Assembly: GCF_013402875.1 (NCBI RefSeq)
Contig: NZ_CP058579.1
Span: 2,542,001-2,606,000, forward strand
Source: Halorarum salinum
GTDB lineage: Archaea > Halobacteriota > Halobacteria > Halobacteriales > Haloferacaceae
Length of the DNA stretch: 64,000 bases
Reading direction: 5' to 3'
A program made the position numbers and the translations under genes. The stretch's first letter is position 1. Each line of letters begins with the position of its first letter. Under the pieces are notes generated by a model that saw only the letters and a program-made list of their open reading frames with translations, had not been told where the DNA came from and searched no databases. Shown here piece after piece: positions 54,383-63,954 of the stretch.

Positions 54383-55213
54383 ATGGGCATGACACAGAGC
54401 GTACGGGCACTCCTTCGCGATCAGGGGCGTGGCGTGGTCGGTGCGCTCGTCGTCAGCGTCGAACTCCTGTTCACGATGGAGATGTGGTGGCACGGGTGGC
54501 AGTTGCCGGCGGAGTGGCTGGTCGTGTACGCGGTCGTCGGCCTCGCGATCGTGCTCGCGATCACCCGCTCGGTCGGGTTCCAGAAGCGGGAGAGCCAGCG
54601 ACGATCGCCCGCGAAGAGGGCCGTGAAGGACTTCACGGAGCTGCTATTGCAGAGCTTCGTGACGGCCTACGCCGTCCTCCTGCTGTTCGGCATCGTCGAC
54701 GTGGGCGACCCGCCCTTCCTGGTCGCGCGGCTCGGACTCCTCTTCGTCGTTCCGCTGGGCTTCGGCGCGGCGCTGGCGAACGCCCTGCTGAAGGAAACCG
54801 ACGAGGAGCAGGGGACGGACTACCCGTTCTCCCGACACCTCGGCGTGTTCGCCATCGGCGCGGTGTTCGTCAGCATGACGATGGCTCCGACGGACGAGAT
54901 GTCGCTGATGGCCGCGTACGCGAGCTGGTCCCGGCTCGGCCTGATCCTCGTCCTAAGCGTTCTGATGGCACACCTCGTCCTCTTCGAACTGGAGTTCCGG
55001 GGTCACGAGAGCCGCACCTCCCACAGTACCGCGATCGACCAGTGGGGGCACACGTTCGTCACGTACGCGGTCGGCGTCGTCGTCGCGGTCGGACTGCTGG
55101 CCGCGTTCGGTCAGTTCAAACAGGCGCCGGTCGCGGTCTGGGTGCAGATGGTGGTCGTGCTGGGGCTCCCCGCGTCGCTCGGCGCGAGCGGTGCCAGGGT
55201 GGTCCTCGGATGA
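54383..55213 (+). CDS. TIGR02587 family integral membrane protein
   Basis: The protein has 276 residues and about seven membrane helices. It matches the TIGR02587 (DUF2391) family, which typically sits next to a TIGR02588 gene, as here. The function is unknown. Characteristic stretches are ELLFTMEMWWHGWQLP and KDFTELLLQSFVTAYA. A second in-frame ATG at 54389 is equally possible as start. Its stop overlaps the next gene (ATGA), so the two are coupled. Confidence 0.85.
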   Translation: MGMTQSVRALLRDQGRGVVGALVVSVELLFTMEMWWHGWQLPAEWLVVYAVVGLAIVLAITRSVGFQKRESQRRSPAKRAVKDFTELLLQSFVTAYAVLLLFGIVDVGDPPFLVARLGLLFVVPLGFGAALANALLKETDEEQGTDYPFSRHLGVFAIGAVFVSMTMAPTDEMSLMAAYASWSRLGLILVLSVLMAHLVLFELEFRGHESRTSHSTAIDQWGHTFVTYAVGVVVAVGLLAAFGQFKQAPVAVWVQMVVVLGLPASLGASGARVVLG

Positions 55214-55626
55214 GCGACGGATCGGGCGGAGCGGAGGGTCGGAACGATCGAGCGGGCGACGGCGGGAACGACGAGGGTGGGACCTGGGGCGAGCGCCTCC
55301 TGGTGGCGACGAGCGTCGTGTTCACGGTCGTGCTCCTGTCGTTCGTGATCTGGCAGGCGTCGACGACGCCCGCCATGGCCGAGCCGACGGCCTCCGTCAC
55401 GGGGACGGAAACGCTCCCCGGCGGCGACGTCAAGGTCACCGTGAGATTCCGGAACGCCCAGGACGTCGGCCTCGTGATTGCCACGGTCGAGGTCGACTGT
55501 GACGCGCCGCCGCCGGAACTCACGTTCGAGCACGTCCCGGCGGACGACCGTCGGACCGGACACGTGATCTGCCCGCCCGGTTCCGGGGACTCGACCGCGA
55601 CGGTCTCAACGTGGGTGGAAGCCTAG
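55210..55626 (+). CDS. TIGR02588 family protein
   Basis: The protein has 138 residues. A Gly/Asp/Asn-rich cytosolic head (1-28) is followed by one membrane helix (about 33-52) and an extracytoplasmic beta domain with two cysteines (VEVDCDAPPP and VICPPG). This is the layout of TIGR02588, the regular partner of TIGR02587. A joint membrane complex is inferred from constant adjacency. Translation is coupled to the previous gene by ATGA. Confidence 0.82.
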   Translation: MSDGSGGAEGRNDRAGDGGNDEGGTWGERLLVATSVVFTVVLLSFVIWQASTTPAMAEPTASVTGTETLPGGDVKVTVRFRNAQDVGLVIATVEVDCDAPPPELTFEHVPADDRRTGHVICPPGSGDSTATVSTWVEA

Positions 55627-55783
55627 ACGCGTCTCCCTCCCACTAATCAGGAGGCCCTCGCCGGGAGGTCCGGTCCGCCTCGACGGATCCACTGTACGGG
55701 AGGCGGATCGAGGTCGAACGTCGGAGCCGGACGTCCGTTCGACGGGCGGGGAGGTCCGACCCGACGGGACGCGCCTCGGGAAC

Positions 55784-57163
55784 TCAGCGCCGTGCCGACT
55801 CCTCCATCTCGTCAGTCCCCTTCAGCTCCACCGCGTCGTCGGTGATCCGCGCGACCTGCTGGGCGTCCACAGGGTAGTCCTCGTCGCTGCTGCCCCAGTC
55901 GAGCGCGGCCTTGATCCGCTCGGCGATCCCCGGTTCGGGGTTGACGTACATCATCCCCCCGCCGTCGTCCACGTCCGTGATCATCCCGACCTCCTCGCCG
56001 GTCGAGTCGACGACCGACTTTCCGATCTCGTCGTCCGTGAGCATGACCGCGCCCGGTTCGGCGACGTCGGCCTCCACCTCGGCGTCGGTCGTCGCGGTCG
56101 TGTCCGTCCCGTCCGTCCCCGTCGCGGTCGGTTCGGCCTCCGTGGCACCCGTGGCGGCTCCCTCCTCCCGGGGCATCGTCTCCGCGACGTCCTCGCTGTG
56201 GACGGTCTCCATCCCGAGCAGTTCGCCCTCGACGACGTCCGCGCGGAGGCGCCGGCGGTCCACGACCTCGTCCTCGACCACGCGCTGGCGGTCGAAGTAC
56301 GTGAGGATCGTCTCGCCCTCGTCCATCTCCGTCTCGACGTCGTACTCCGTCATGACCTCCTCGGCCGACATGTCCACGTCGAGGACGTCGCTCTCGACGA
56401 TGGTCCGATGGAGCCCCTCGACGTCGATGTCCCGGTCCTCGATCGTGTCCGTCTCGGTGACGTCCTCCTCGACGACGCGGCTCTCGACCGTGAGTCGTTC
56501 CCCGATCTCGCGCGTGACCGCCCACGCCTCCTCCACGCCCAGTTCCACGTGGTACGGGAGTTCGTCTTCGGGGCCGAGGGCGCCCATCGGCTCGCCGGCG
56601 GCGTACTCCGTCGCGCCGACGCTCTCGAAGTACCGGTTCGTGTCGAACAGCTCGTCGGCCTCGACCCCGCGGTCCTCGACGAGTTCGCAGTCCGTGCATT
56701 CGCGCCGGAGGAGGTCGACGTCGACCACGTTCTGGTCGACGATCTCGGTGTCGACGAGTTCGCTCTCGACGGTCGCGTGCTCGACGATGACGCGCTCGAC
56801 GACGGTGGTCTCCGTGATCTCGCTCCGCACCGTCTCGCCCGCGAGGAGTCGATCCTCGACCTCCTCGCGTTCCAGATCCATCCGGGTCAGGGCCTCCCGC
56901 CTGCCGGCCACCTCGAACGTCTCGTCGGCGCCTTCGCCGTGGTGGATCACGACGTAATCCCCCTCGTCGAGCTCCGAGAAGAACTCGTTCCAGTCGACGC
57001 GTTCGTGGGTCTCACCCGTCTCGGTCTCCCCGACGAAACGGTACTCCCCGGCGCCCTCCTCGTGACGGACCGGAACCGCACCGTGTTTCTCGGCCCACCC
57101 GCGGATCGTCTCCCTGTCCGTCGACATGCGTCTCTCTTCCGGTCGGTCAGAGCTGTCGGACAT
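55784..57163 (-). CDS. Repetitive acidic protein with C-terminal PRC-barrel
   Basis: The protein has 459 residues. Residues of about 60-330 contain two blocks of short Val/Ile/Glu-rich repeats (for example TTVVERVIVEHATVESELVD and VVEEDVTETDTIEDRDIDV) that look like beta-strands stacking into a solenoid or sheet. A Thr/Ala/Glu-rich linker (335-380) follows. The last 75 residues are a PRC-barrel very similar to the protein at 25910 (GKSVVDSTGEEVGMITDV, DEDYPVD, ITDDAVELKG). The start at 57163 was chosen because a TATA-like TTTTTATCC lies about 30 bases upstream; the ATG at 57181 would be too close to it. Confidence 0.72.
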   Translation of the reverse strand: MSDSSDRPEERRMSTDRETIRGWAEKHGAVPVRHEEGAGEYRFVGETETGETHERVDWNEFFSELDEGDYVVIHHGEGADETFEVAGRREALTRMDLEREEVEDRLLAGETVRSEITETTVVERVIVEHATVESELVDTEIVDQNVVDVDLLRRECTDCELVEDRGVEADELFDTNRYFESVGATEYAAGEPMGALGPEDELPYHVELGVEEAWAVTREIGERLTVESRVVEEDVTETDTIEDRDIDVEGLHRTIVESDVLDVDMSAEEVMTEYDVETEMDEGETILTYFDRQRVVEDEVVDRRRLRADVVEGELLGMETVHSEDVAETMPREEGAATGATEAEPTATGTDGTDTTATTDAEVEADVAEPGAVMLTDDEIGKSVVDSTGEEVGMITDVDDGGGMMYVNPEPGIAERIKAALDWGSSDEDYPVDAQQVARITDDAVELKGTDEMEESARR

Positions 57164-57659
57164 GGCGTGTTGGTCTTCCACGCTCGGGCGGATAAAAACG
57201 GACTATCGTTCAACGTCTCGTCGCCCGGTAGGCCGACCCAACGCCGACCGCTTGGATCGCTTGCCGATTCGCCGATTCGAACCCGGAGGACCCCCGGCTG
57301 TACGGAAGTGGCTTCCGATCGACCGGAGCCGTACGTCGGGATTTCCCCCACGTACACTACGGCTACTGCAGGCTTGCCGGACCGCTCCGGGGACGTTCCG
57401 ACGAACGGCGGAATGTGGCAGTCGAGCAGCACCCCCGGCCGGCGGTCGCTCGGAGCCGATTCCGAATCCGGTCAGTAGGCCCGACGAAGCACCGGAAGGC
57501 TTCGGTTACGTCCTCCGTCGACGCGTCGGGAGAACCCCCGTATCCGCGTATCCCGACGATCCGGACGGCCGAGTTCGGACGGACGACGAGGGCGACCGAA
57601 TGGGTGCACGGCCGAACTGGTAACAAAACACTCATTACCGGGTGTGAATCTGGTAGGTC
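57164..57659. other. Gene-free stretch between divergent genes
   Basis: About 500 bases have no convincing gene. It holds the minus-strand TATA of the PRC-barrel protein near 57190-57198 and, near 57618-57640, the inverted pair GGTAA...TTACC around an A-rich segment upstream of the protease gene. The rest is Arg/Pro-coding GC-rich sequence without coding character. Confidence 0.4.
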
Positions 57660-58259
57660 ATGTCCCGGGCTACCGTCCCGCTCGCGTCGGGGGTTGCGAC
57701 GCTGGGGGCCGTTCTCGCGGTCGTTCTGGCGGCGGGGGTCGTGGGACCGCCGGCGGTCGCCGAGGGAACGGGCCTGCCGACGGTCGACCGACTCGCGAAT
57801 CCGGCGGCGGCGGACAACCCTTGGGGAAAGCGAACGGTGACCGTCCACGTCGTTCACGAGGACACCGAGTCCGACCGCCTCGACCCGCTCGCCGAGCGGG
57901 AACTCGACCACTGGGAGGCCAACTCCCCACGGTACGCGGACAGCAACGTCTCGTTCGATGTGATCGGTGACCGCGGCCCGGCGGATCTGGCCATCGTCTT
58001 CCAGGCGGACGTCGGGTGTGGGCCGGAGCGAAACGCCGTCGGCTGTTCGAGGACCCGGACCGACGACCGAACCGGTCGGGTCACGAGCGCGACGGTGTGG
58101 GTCGAAACCGGGCACGAGGAGTCGTTCACGAGGGAGGTGCTTCGCCACGAACTCGGCCACGTCTTCGGACTGTCCCACGACGACGCGGACGAGTTCCCCT
58201 TCATGCACTACGCGATCCGGGGCGAACCCGAGGGGTTCGATTCCGACGAGACGGAGTAA
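57660..58259 (+). CDS. Secreted metzincin-type zinc metalloprotease
   Basis: The protein has 199 residues. Residues 1-35 form a signal peptide (GVATLGAVLAVVLAAGVVGP). The core contains HELGHVFGLSHDDADEFPFM: the three zinc ligands of HExxHxxGxxH are present and a Met follows about 9 residues on, consistent with a metzincin Met-turn. Two cysteines (VGCGPERNAVGC) may form a disulfide. It is small, near matrixin or archaemetzincin-like size. The substrate is unknown. It differs from the protease at the left edge. Confidence 0.82.
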   Translation: MSRATVPLASGVATLGAVLAVVLAAGVVGPPAVAEGTGLPTVDRLANPAAADNPWGKRTVTVHVVHEDTESDRLDPLAERELDHWEANSPRYADSNVSFDVIGDRGPADLAIVFQADVGCGPERNAVGCSRTRTDDRTGRVTSATVWVETGHEESFTREVLRHELGHVFGLSHDDADEFPFMHYAIRGEPEGFDSDETE

Positions 58260-58332
58260 CTTCCGGCGAGCGACGTTCGACGGTGACCGTCGACGGTCCG
58301 GTTTTATTTTCCCGGCGCCCGAACCTCGAACC

Positions 58333-58917
58333 ATGGCTCACGTAGCAGTGGTCGGCGGCGGCCCCGCCGGCCTCTCGGCGGCGCTGTTCGCCGCGAAGAA
58401 CGGCCTCGACGTCACCGTCTTCGACACGGACGGGACGTGGATGCACAAGGCGCACCTCTTCAACTACCTCGGCGTCGACTCGATCGACGGCGACGCGTAC
58501 GTGGAGATCGCGCGCGAACAGGCGACCCGCTTCGGCGCGGACCTCCGCCAGGGGGAGGAGGTCACGGCCGTGGGTGCCGACGGCGACCTCTCGGTCACGA
58601 CCGACGACGGCGAGTACGACGCCGACTACGTCGTCCTGGCGACCGGCGCGAAGCGCGGCCTCGCGGAGGAACTCGGCTGTGCGTTCACCGAGGAGGGCGC
58701 CGTCGACGTGGACGTGACGATGGAGACGAGCGTCGACGGGGTGTACGCCACCGGCGCGATGGTTCGCACCGAGGAGTGGCAGGCCGTCATCTCCGCGGGC
58801 GACGGCGCCGCGGCGGCGCTCAACGTCCTCACCCGCGAGAAGGGCGAGCACTTCCACGACTTCGACACGCCCGCGGACGCCGACGCGGCGCTCGGGACGC
58901 TCGTCGACGAAGGTTGA
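58333..58917 (+). CDS. Single-domain FAD-dependent oxidoreductase (thioredoxin reductase-like)
   Basis: The protein has 194 residues. The N-terminal FAD motif GGGPAGLSAALFAAKNG and a later ATGAKRGL segment match the FAD-binding half of thioredoxin reductase. The NADPH domain and the CxxC redox pair are absent; the second FAD motif is TSVDGVYATGAMVRTEEWQ. It could work with a separate partner or be a haloarchaeal short family. It is complete, with its own start and stop, so it does not look like a broken gene. It is not obviously operonic. Confidence 0.8.
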   Translation: MAHVAVVGGGPAGLSAALFAAKNGLDVTVFDTDGTWMHKAHLFNYLGVDSIDGDAYVEIAREQATRFGADLRQGEEVTAVGADGDLSVTTDDGEYDADYVVLATGAKRGLAEELGCAFTEEGAVDVDVTMETSVDGVYATGAMVRTEEWQAVISAGDGAAAALNVLTREKGEHFHDFDTPADADAALGTLVDEG

Positions 58918-59061
58918 AACGGGATGGGGCGACCAGTCGCACCGTGACCTGACCACCCGCCGACGGGGGACGAGCGGTCGTGCGGCGCATCCCCCGTCGA
59001 ACCGGCCCGCCCGCCTGTCCGCAAACAGAAGCGATAACGCCCCTCCCCGAAAGCCGGAGGT

Positions 59062-59979
59062 GTGGCCTCACTCGCCGCCCTCGAGGAGCGCGTCCCGCCG
59101 CTCGCGGCGCTCGCGGTCGCCGTCGTCGCGGTCTCCACGAGCGCCATCCTCGTCGAGTGGAGCCGCGCGCCGAGCCTGGTGAAGGCGCTCTACCGCGTCG
59201 TCTTCACCCTCGCGATCCTCCTCCCCGTCGCGCTCGGTCGGCCGAGCGACCGCGCCGCGTTCCGTCGCCTCCGCCCGCTGGACGCGCTCGTCGCCGCGAT
59301 CTCGGGGCTCGCGCTCGCGGTCCACTTCGCCTCCTGGTTCGAGAGTCTCCGGTGGACCTCCGTCGCCGCGAGCGTCACGCTCGTCCAGGCCCAGCCGCTG
59401 TTCGTCGTGCTCGGCGCCTGGGCGCTCCTCGACGAGCGGGTCACCCGACGGACCGTCGCCGGCATCCTCGTCGCGCTCGCGGGGATGGCCGTGATGAGCG
59501 GCGGCGACGTCGTGCTCGGCACGGCCGCGCTCGTCGGCGAGCGTCCGCTGTTCGGCAACGCGCTCGCCGTCGTCGGCGCCGTCACCGCCGCCGGCTACGT
59601 CCTCGCCGGCCGGTCGCTTCGCCAGCGGCTGCCGCTGCTCCCCTACGTGCTCGTCGTCTACGCGACCTGCGCGCTCGCGCTCCTCGCCGCGACGCTCGGC
59701 CGCGGTCACCCGCTGGCTGGCTACCCCCCCCGCGAGTGGCTCCTCTTCCTGGGGATGGCTGCGGGGCCGGGGCTGTTCGGTCACACGGTCATCAACTGGG
59801 CGCTCGCGCACGTGGAGTCGAGCGTCGTCTCCGTGTCGCTGCTGGGCGAACCGGTCGGGAGCACGCTGCTCGCGGTCGTCCTCCTCTCCGAGTTCCCGAC
59901 CCCGGTCACGGTCGTCGGCGGGGCCGTGGTCCTCGCAGGCGTCTACGTCACGACGACCGCGCGGGCGAGCGTGCCCTGA
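59062..59979 (+). CDS. EamA/DMT family transporter
   Basis: The protein has 305 residues with ten membrane helices in two EamA halves, each ending in a typical DMT strand (for example VEWSRAPSLVKALYRVVF in the first, and ALAHVESSVVSVSLLGEPVGS in the second). DMT proteins export amino acids or related metabolites; the substrate is unknown. The start is GTG at 59062. Confidence 0.88.
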   Translation: MASLAALEERVPPLAALAVAVVAVSTSAILVEWSRAPSLVKALYRVVFTLAILLPVALGRPSDRAAFRRLRPLDALVAAISGLALAVHFASWFESLRWTSVAASVTLVQAQPLFVVLGAWALLDERVTRRTVAGILVALAGMAVMSGGDVVLGTAALVGERPLFGNALAVVGAVTAAGYVLAGRSLRQRLPLLPYVLVVYATCALALLAATLGRGHPLAGYPPREWLLFLGMAAGPGLFGHTVINWALAHVESSVVSVSLLGEPVGSTLLAVVLLSEFPTPVTVVGGAVVLAGVYVTTTARASVP

Positions 59980-59995
59980 ACTGGCCGTCCGCCGC

Positions 59996-60475
59996 TCACT
60001 CGAGCAGTGCTCTCGTCCGTCGGTGTCGGTACCGGAACATCGGCTCGAACCCGACGACGGCGAACGGCCCGGCCGCCCTTCCGAGCACCCCTCCGGGAAG
60101 CCGGTAGTGCACGTCGTCGTGGACGACCGTCCCGTCGCCGTCGGCGCGGAGCCGGTGGGCGTGTCTCCACTCCGGGAAGGGCCCGTCCTCCATGACGTCC
60201 ACGAAGTAGGCGTCGTGCGCTCCCGCCTCCAGTTCGACGATCCGCGACGTCCAGGACTGCCGGGGACCGACGCCGAACGGCCGCGCGACGAGTTCGATCC
60301 GCGAACCGACTTCCAGCGGTCCCGGGTCCTCCTCGCCGTCCGGGCCGACGACACGCTCCACGCGGAGGTTCACGAACCCGGGCGTCACCGCCTCGAGTCC
60401 GGATACCCGCCGGTGAAACGCCCACACCTCGTCGAACGGCGCGTTCACCCGTACCGTACGACGGTAACGGCTCAT
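59996..60475 (-). CDS. SRPBCC (START-like) family protein
   Basis: The protein has 159 residues. It opens with YRRTVRVNAPFDEVWAFHRR, the usual SRPBCC/polyketide-cyclase-like beginning, and continues with alternating strands and a final helix (YRHRRTRALLE). The fold binds hydrophobic ligands. No catalytic residues are evident. It is convergent with the EamA gene and divergent from the fumarase gene. Confidence 0.8.
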   Translation of the reverse strand: MSRYRRTVRVNAPFDEVWAFHRRVSGLEAVTPGFVNLRVERVVGPDGEEDPGPLEVGSRIELVARPFGVGPRQSWTSRIVELEAGAHDAYFVDVMEDGPFPEWRHAHRLRADGDGTVVHDDVHYRLPGGVLGRAAGPFAVVGFEPMFRYRHRRTRALLE

Positions 60476-60620
60476 CGGTGAACCCAGGCGCCGGAAGCGG
60501 AAAGGAGTGGGTGCCCTTCCGCCCCGTCCCGGAGCCCGGAGCGGACTCGTAGGTCCAGTTCGGTCGGGGAATCGCGCCCGTATCGGTGGCTTTTACGACC
60601 GTAGCCGCGAGGGCTAGTCC

Positions 60621-62033
<1,413 letters not shown>

Positions 62034-62196
62034 GCGGAATCGGGAGTCCACGACGGTCGGCGAGGGGTGCGTGGGATCGGGAACCGGCGACGGCGGGATC
62101 GGCCGGCGTCGTGCGTTCGTCGGGTCGGGCGTCCGATCTCACGCGAGGCGCGCGACACCTATCAGTTTTTGTCGCAGGCGTGTCAACCGTCCACGC

Positions 62197-63336
62197 ATGA
62201 CAGACGACATCGCACGCGGGCTCGAGGGAGTCACCGTTGCAGAAACGCGACTGAGCAGCATCGACGGCGAGGCCGGCGAACTGACCATCGGCGGGTTCCC
62301 GCTCCCGGAACTCGCCGGCAACGCGACGTTCGAGGAGACCGTGTTCCTCCTGCGGGAGGACCGGCTCCCCGACGCGGACGAGTTCGAGTCGATCCGGGCA
62401 GACCTCGCCTCGCGCCGCGACGTCGAACCCGAAACGCTGGAGACGCTCCGGGCGGCCGCCGAGGACGGTCTCCCCGCGATGGACGCGCTCCGGATGGGTG
62501 TCGCTGCGGCCACGCTCGGAGGCGAGGCGTCGACGGCCGGCGACCCCGCGGATGACGCGCTCACCGCCGTCGCCGTGATGCCGACCCTCGTCGCGGCCTA
62601 CTGGCGGTACCACGAGGGCGACGAGCCGGTCGCCCCCCGCGAGGACCTCGGCCACGCCGCGAACTACCTCCACATGCTGAACGACGAGGAACCCGACGAA
62701 GCCCGGGTTCGCGGACTCGAGACGTACCTGAACTCGGTCGTCGACCACGGGCTGAACGCCTCGACGTTCACCGCGCGGTGTATCGCCTCCACCGAGTCCG
62801 ACGTCGTTTCGGCGGTCACGGGCGCGGTCGGCGCCCTGAAGGGGCCGCTCCACGGCGGGGCGCCCGGTCCGGTCCTCGACATGCTCCTCGACGTCCACGA
62901 GTCCGGCGATCCGGAGGCGGCCGTCCGCGATCGTCTGGAAGCCGGCGAGCGTCTCATGGGGTTCGGCCACCGGGTGTACGAGGTACGCGACCCCCGCGCG
63001 GCGGTGCTCTCGGACGCCGCGGAGTCGTTCTACGGGGACGCGGGCGACGCCGACTTCTTCGAGTCCGCGCGCGAGGCCGAGCGGGTCGGCGTCGAGGCGC
63101 TGGCCGAGCACAAGCCGGGGCGGCGACTGGAGACGAACGTGGAGTTCTACACCGCGGTGCTCCTGCACGGCATCGGCGTCCCGAGGGAGCTGTTCACGGC
63201 GACGTTCGGCGTCGCCCGGGTCGGCGGCTGGACTGCCCACTGTCTGGAACAGCTGGCGGACAACAGGATCATCCGGCCACGTGCCCGCTACGTCGGCGAG
63301 ACGAACCGGACCTGGGTACCGGTCTCCGAGCGGTGA
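62197..63336 (+). CDS. Citrate synthase
   Basis: The 379-residue protein condenses oxaloacetate with acetyl-CoA. Active-site motifs are VVDHGLNAST (first catalytic His near residue 185), GFGHRVYEVRDPRA (second His) and RRLETNVEFYT, where the usual catalytic Asp of the NVDFY-type motif is Glu. A 2-methylcitrate synthase activity is also possible, since the families overlap. A T-rich TATA-like element (AGTTTTTG) lies at about 62164-62171. The gene is downstream of fumC and upstream of a convergent regulator. Confidence 0.9.
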   Translation: MTDDIARGLEGVTVAETRLSSIDGEAGELTIGGFPLPELAGNATFEETVFLLREDRLPDADEFESIRADLASRRDVEPETLETLRAAAEDGLPAMDALRMGVAAATLGGEASTAGDPADDALTAVAVMPTLVAAYWRYHEGDEPVAPREDLGHAANYLHMLNDEEPDEARVRGLETYLNSVVDHGLNASTFTARCIASTESDVVSAVTGAVGALKGPLHGGAPGPVLDMLLDVHESGDPEAAVRDRLEAGERLMGFGHRVYEVRDPRAAVLSDAAESFYGDAGDADFFESAREAERVGVEALAEHKPGRRLETNVEFYTAVLLHGIGVPRELFTATFGVARVGGWTAHCLEQLADNRIIRPRARYVGETNRTWVPVSER

Positions 63337-63363
63337 CCGGAGGGACGAACGGGACCCGGACGC

Positions 63364-63954
63364 TCAGGCCTCCTCCTCGATCCGCTCGTAGCGCTCGCGG
63401 AACTGCGACTCGCAGGTCGGACAGCAGAAGTGGTGGAGCGTGCCGCCGACGCGCGCGGTCGACCCCTCGTTCGTCACGGAGTTGCCGCACTCGGCGCACT
63501 CGAACGCGAACTCGGCGGCGCCGACGCTCGGCGTCCACTCGGCGTCCACGAGCGGTTCCGCCGCGAAGTCGGCCACGTGCTGGGGGCCGAGCGTCGCCTC
63601 GACCCACTCGTAGGTCGGCCGGTCCGGGACGCGGACGTGGGCGAGCACGTCGCCGTCGTCGGTGACGAACACGTGCTCGACCGCGCCGGCGTCCACGAGG
63701 GATTCGCGGACCGTCTCCCGGTCGCCGGCCGCCGGCGTCACGCGGACCAGCGTGGGGGCGCCGGCCCGGAGCGTCGAGCGGTCCACGTCGACCGTGAACC
63801 GCCGGATGACGCCGGTCTCCCGCAGGCGGGAGACGCGGTCCGAGACGGCCGGAGGGGAGAGGTCGACCGCCTCGGCGATGTCGCTGTAGGACCGGCGGCC
63901 GTCCTCTGTGAGCATGCGGAGGATGTCCAGGTCGGTGTCGTCGAGATCGCGCAT
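63364..63954 (-). CDS. AsnC/Lrp-family regulator with C-terminal TRASH domain
   Basis: The protein has 196 residues. Residues of about 5-55 form an Lrp/AsnC winged helix (LDDTDLDILRMLTEDGRRSY, then LSPPAVSDRVSRL), and residues 65-140 a RAM-like ligand domain. The C-terminal 45 residues are a TRASH metal-binding domain with CAECGN...HHFCCPTCESQF. This architecture is that of haloarchaeal copper-responsive regulators such as the VNG1179C type, so metal sensing is likely. No copper ATPase lies within the window. The start is the ATG at 63954. Confidence 0.88.
   Translation of the reverse strand: MRDLDDTDLDILRMLTEDGRRSYSDIAEAVDLSPPAVSDRVSRLRETGVIRRFTVDVDRSTLRAGAPTLVRVTPAAGDRETVRESLVDAGAVEHVFVTDDGDVLAHVRVPDRPTYEWVEATLGPQHVADFAAEPLVDAEWTPSVGAAEFAFECAECGNSVTNEGSTARVGGTLHHFCCPTCESQFRERYERIEEEA

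Noticed and set aside
58333-58917. Pseudogene call for the short flavoprotein
   Set aside because: Start, both FAD motifs and a clean stop are intact, with no remnant of an NADPH domain downstream.
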